Below, piece after piece: positions 54,837-57,568 of a stretch of DNA of 57,568 bases (position 1 is its first letter; the number at the start of each line of letters is the position of its first letter). The stretch spans positions 1-57,568 of the forward strand of contig NZ_JAQBNR010000075.1 of assembly GCF_028288465.1 (NCBI RefSeq). The letters are read 5' to 3'. The notes beneath the pieces are model-generated. The model was not told the DNA's origin. It saw nothing but the letters and a program-made list of their open reading frames with translations, and made no database searches. Source of the stretch: Ferruginibacter sp. (GTDB lineage Bacteria > Bacteroidota > Bacteroidia > Chitinophagales > Chitinophagaceae). The translations under genes and the position numbers were made by a program.

Positions 54837-56021
54837 ATGTTCGAACGTAATCAATTACAGATTCTTATAAAGAGGATGCAGGAGCAGAGAAGGTTCATGC
54901 AGGTAATTATGGGACCCCGTCAGGTGGGCAAAACAACTTTAGTTACACAATTGACAGCCCGGGTAAAAATTGATTTCCATTTTGTTTCTGCGGACTCAGT
55001 AGCTGCCGGCAATGCGATCTGGCTGGAACAGCAATGGGAGGCTGCCCGCATAAAACTGGCACTGAGTGAAACAAAAGAATTTTTATTGGTGATTGATGAA
55101 ATACAGAAAATTGATAACTGGAGTGAAACTGTAAAGCTGCTGTGGGATACTGACACCCGAAACAATTTAAACTTGAAAGTAATCATGCTGGGATCCTCCA
55201 GGTTATTATTGCAACAGGGTCTTACCGAATCTTTGGCAGGCAGGTTTGAAAGCACTTATATGGGACATTGGTCTTTTGATGAAATGCAGCAGGCCTTTGG
55301 ATGGAATACAAATCAATATGTCTGGTTTGGTGGTTATCCCGGCTCAGCAAGTTTGATTGATGATGAAGAGCGATGGAAAACATATGTAACAGAATCACTC
55401 ATTGAGACGAGTATTTCAAAAGATATACTTATGCTGACCCGGGTAGATAAGCCTGCATTAATGAAGCGACTTTTTGAATTAGGCTGTTTGTATTCAGGGC
55501 AGATACTTTCCTATACAAAAGTACTTGGCCAACTACAGGATGCCGGAAATACTACCACCTTGTCTCATTATTTAGAATTACTGGATACGGCCGGTTTACT
55601 GGCAGGTATCGAGAAATATGCACCGGATGTCATCCGTCAACGATCATCCAGCCCTAAATTTCAAGTGCACAATACCGCTTTAATAAGCGCTCAGAAAAAT
55701 GATCTGTTTAAAGATACACTTGCCAAACCTGATGAATGGGGCCGCATGGTTGAATCTGCCATTGGTGCACATTTGATCAATCATTCACTTACCGAAAAAT
55801 TCAACTTGCATTATTGGAGAGAGCGAAATGAGGAAGTAGATTTTGTTATTGAACGAAAGGGAAAAGTGATTGGCCTGGAAGTAAAAAGCGGTGCCACCGG
55901 TTCCACTTCAGAAATGACTGCTTTTAAAAATAAATTTACCCCTGATAAAGTTTTACTTATTGGAAATGCAGGATTGTCCTGGCATGATTTCCTTAAACTA
56001 AACCCAGTCAATCTGTTTTAA
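54837..56021 (+). CDS. AAA-family ATPase with DUF4143 domain
   Basis: The 394-residue protein has Walker A GPRQVGKTT at 26-34, Walker B LLVIDEIQK with D87-E88, and sensor-like VIMLGSSRLLLQQGL. A helical middle (YSGQILSYTKVLGQL, winged-helix-like) and a C-terminal DUF4143 region follow, with HYWRERNEEVDFVIERK and GLEVKSG, the nuclease-like Asp/Glu/Lys signature. Proteins of this group are common, scattered accessory genes of bacteria and archaea with unknown cellular role, often moving horizontally and sometimes suggested to act in toxin-antitoxin or DNA-processing systems. It is a single-gene unit, not part of the sugar operon. Confidence 0.9.
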   Translation: MFERNQLQILIKRMQEQRRFMQVIMGPRQVGKTTLVTQLTARVKIDFHFVSADSVAAGNAIWLEQQWEAARIKLALSETKEFLLVIDEIQKIDNWSETVKLLWDTDTRNNLNLKVIMLGSSRLLLQQGLTESLAGRFESTYMGHWSFDEMQQAFGWNTNQYVWFGGYPGSASLIDDEERWKTYVTESLIETSISKDILMLTRVDKPALMKRLFELGCLYSGQILSYTKVLGQLQDAGNTTTLSHYLELLDTAGLLAGIEKYAPDVIRQRSSSPKFQVHNTALISAQKNDLFKDTLAKPDEWGRMVESAIGAHLINHSLTEKFNLHYWRERNEEVDFVIERKGKVIGLEVKSGATGSTSEMTAFKNKFTPDKVLLIGNAGLSWHDFLKLNPVNLF

Positions 56022-56120
56022 AAATAGACGGCAATCTTGAAAGATTTCATTGTCAGGAGTTAAACTTAAATCTGTTTCAATAAAACCAACATGGGACTGG
56101 AGAGTAGTTTAGTCTAAACA

Positions 56121-56272
56121 TTTTCGGTTCAGTTAGAATTTGGTTGGATTTTATTAAATTTGTAGAAGGGTTATTTGATATTATTTTATCAGGGTGAAAT
56201 TTCGGTTACCCGAACAACCATTTGGAGCTAAAAGTATTAATGGTATTGGATTTTCGAACATTTAGTTGTCCC
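56121..56272. repeat. Dispersed direct repeat, right copy, part 1
   Basis: Matches 4808-4965 in the same orientation, with shared runs given there. In this copy about 287 bases of other AT-rich sequence with no gene (56273-56559) lie between the two parts, where the left copy has the IS256 element. Confidence 0.85.
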
Positions 56273-56559
56273 CGTCCATTCCGCATAGTTTGGTAAAGCT
56301 TTCTTATTCAATATTTTACATAGCTTTTATCTTATGATATTGTATAGGCTAAACAGTTAGATCTTAAATTTTGTTATAAGGCAGAGTTATCTTTTTTATA
56401 TCACCCGACTTCCTTTAATGCGAATATCCAAATGGAAAGGCGACCTCCTTCAATTCACAAAATTATAGCGCTCAAAAACCTTGTTGAAATTGACCTGTGA
56501 AGTGTAATTTATAAGGACCTTTTGCTGTAGAATCAAACCATCCCGTAGGTAGTTACGCA

Positions 56560-56748
56560 ATAACCCTCATTTATTGCACTATTCATCAACTAATCCTTTA
56601 TTCCCTTTCATAGACAGAAATTTAATTGCCCATACCAGTTAAAAATCGTGAACACAAATTTATTATGCAGGCCATGGTAATCCAGAATTTGTTGCGCGAC
56701 ACAATTGGATATCTTGATATTCTCAAATGTCAAATCAATCCAAGGGTG
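56560..56748. repeat. Dispersed direct repeat, right copy, part 2
   Basis: Matches 6386-6570 in the same orientation. The two copies of the whole repeat bracket 6.6-56.1 kb, which contains all of the metabolic and signalling genes. Confidence 0.85.
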
Positions 56749-56853
56749 TTTGGTTCAACAAATTCGCATTTTTTCCTGAGAATTCTTATAGGTGAAGTAG
56801 ATTTACTTTACAAAGTTCAAATCTTGTAAGGACGACATTTTTTTACAAATGCT

Positions 56854-56878
56854 AAAACCCGCTCTCAGAACGGGTTTT
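56854..56878. terminator. Rho-independent terminator, possibly bidirectional
   Basis: AAAACCCG (56854-56861) pairs with CGGGTTTT (56871-56878) around a 9-base loop, followed by a T and flanked by A/T sequence on both sides. It could stop transcripts from either strand, including read-through toward the CPBP remnant. Confidence 0.75.
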
Positions 56879-56954
56879 TAAGTTCGAAGAGTTACATGAC
56901 AATTTATCTGACTCCTTTAAAGTAATGGTTTTGAATAACTTAAGTAGTTCGAAT

Positions 56955-57024
56955 ACAAACAAGCAAATAATTTTTGTTACTGGCGAATGAAGAAAATTTT
57001 TCGCAAAGCTTTTTTTTAATTGGC
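56955..57024 (-). pseudogene. Fragment of the second CPBP gene
   Basis: On the minus strand the frame reads NFLHSPVTKIICLF, matching the NH2-terminal FLYSPVIKIMLLS of the CPBP gene at 567. Similarity is lost after about 20 codons, where unrelated sequence joins. It marks the inner breakpoint of the inverted duplication. Confidence 0.6.
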
Positions 57025-57567
57025 TTACAGTGTCCGGTTCTTTTTCCATGAGCTATATAATAGCCATGCTGCCAGCCCCATTAAACACAGGTAACTAACC
57101 CAGCCCAGCAATTGCGTTCTGCCTTCATAACCATGCTCAATAACTGTTTTAAATATACCTGGCTCATTTTTAAAACCCAGTGTCCATTGGTCAAAGTTCC
57201 AGGCGGTGTGCAGGCCGGTTGATAATGCCAACCCCTTTGATCTTAGGGCTGCAAATCCAAAGACAAGGGAACCAGTACCGCTTCCCAAAATCGCAGCCCA
57301 CCAACTCATGCCGGCAGCAATATGTTCAACTATGAAAATAATTCCTACTATTAGTATCGCCAGTCATGGCCCGCCGGTTTTGTTTATGCTGAATAAAGGA
57401 AATCCCCGGAATGCTATTTCTTCCCTTAAACCAATCAGGAGGTATAATGTAAACGACGTACCGATTGTCATAAAAGAAATACCAGGTATCGGCACAAGCT
57501 TTATGTGGCCAGTTAACAGCAATAGTAAGGGTTGTAAAACAGCCATGAGCAGCCCGATAGAAAATCC
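57025..57567 (-). pseudogene. CPBP-family protease copy with an in-frame nonsense codon, cut by the window edge
   Basis: Reverse-strand copy of the gene at 2-544. It keeps EExxxR (LREEIAFRG) in the first part and the HxxxN motif (LHTAWN) in the second part, all in one frame, but codon 57366-57364 is TGA where the other copy has TGG (Trp). A single base change explains it. Several other substitutions separate the copies (for example GSTELMGW versus GRTQLLGW), so divergence is not recent over this stretch. The 5' end runs off the window. Confidence 0.88.
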
Positions 57568-57568
57568 C

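Larger units (their letters stand above)
56955..57568. repeat. Right arm of the long terminal inverted repeat
   Basis: Inverse of the left arm at 1-630. Exact over the outermost 127 bases (57442-57568), then diverged but clearly homologous through the first CPBP gene to the first codons of the second, ending near 56960. Confidence 0.93.

Overview
The window reads as a member of the Bacteroidota, most likely near the Chitinophagaceae. Evidence: two SusC/SusD outer-membrane uptake pairs, a secreted protein with a type IX secretion C-terminal domain, TAnnTTTG-like promoters, Rcp1-like single-domain response regulators beside multi-PAS histidine kinases, and moderate-to-low GC. The first 127 bases are the exact reverse complement of the last 127, and identity stops at base 128. 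This is what a complete assembly contig looks like when both ends stop at the same repeat.

Layout. (1) 1-6.9 kb is a decayed flank. It holds a CPBP-protease gene cut by the window edge, a second CPBP gene that is frameshifted and interrupted, an IS66 remnant, a secreted T9SS cargo protein, a truncated group II intron with a broken reverse transcriptase, an apparently intact IS256-family element ending in a 42-bp perfect palindrome, and a short monooxygenase-like remnant. (2) 7.0-14.9 kb, minus strand, is a phosphorelay cluster: two single-domain response regulators, a 1203-aa receiver/PAS/GAF/kinase, a second receiver/PAS kinase broken by a one-base frameshift, and a PAS kinase with six tandem 21-residue helical repeats. 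(3) 14.9-17.3 kb has no intact gene but holds decayed minus-strand frames. (4) 17.4-30.5 kb, minus strand, is a polysaccharide utilization locus: SusC, SusD, a sugar isomerase/epimerase-like lipoprotein, a two-subunit GMC sugar dehydrogenase and two GH20-like hexosaminidases. (5) 30.9-36.6 kb holds a Tat-exported hydrolase, a DUF5107/TPR protein and a DeoR-family regulator. (6) 36.9-54.3 kb, plus strand, is a second locus: SusC, SusD, two beta-propellers, a GH123/DUF4091-like enzyme, a DUF4832 lipoprotein, a cytosolic S9 peptidase, an EamA permease, AgaS, a PfkB kinase, a KbaY/GatY-type aldolase and an IlvH-like ACT protein. (7) 54.8-57.6 kb holds an AAA/DUF4143 ATPase behind a perfect inverted repeat, a second copy of a repeat also seen at 4.8-6.6 kb, and the inverted CPBP copy carrying a nonsense codon.

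How the genes fit together. GH20 and GH123 families both act on beta-linked N-acetylhexosamines. AgaS, a sugar kinase and a tagatose-bisphosphate-type aldolase are the lower half of the bacterial N-acetylgalactosamine/galactosamine pathway, and DeoR-family AgaR is the classical regulator of that pathway. The simplest reading is a large HexNAc (probably GalNAc) glycan or glycopeptide utilization island. No amino-sugar kinase or N-acetylgalactosamine-6-phosphate deacetylase is present in the window. A GMC sugar dehydrogenase with a TIM-barrel partner suggests an added sugar-oxidation branch. The most unusual non-coding feature is a compact three-way-junction fold at 44280-44372, inside the second locus just before the GH123-like gene.
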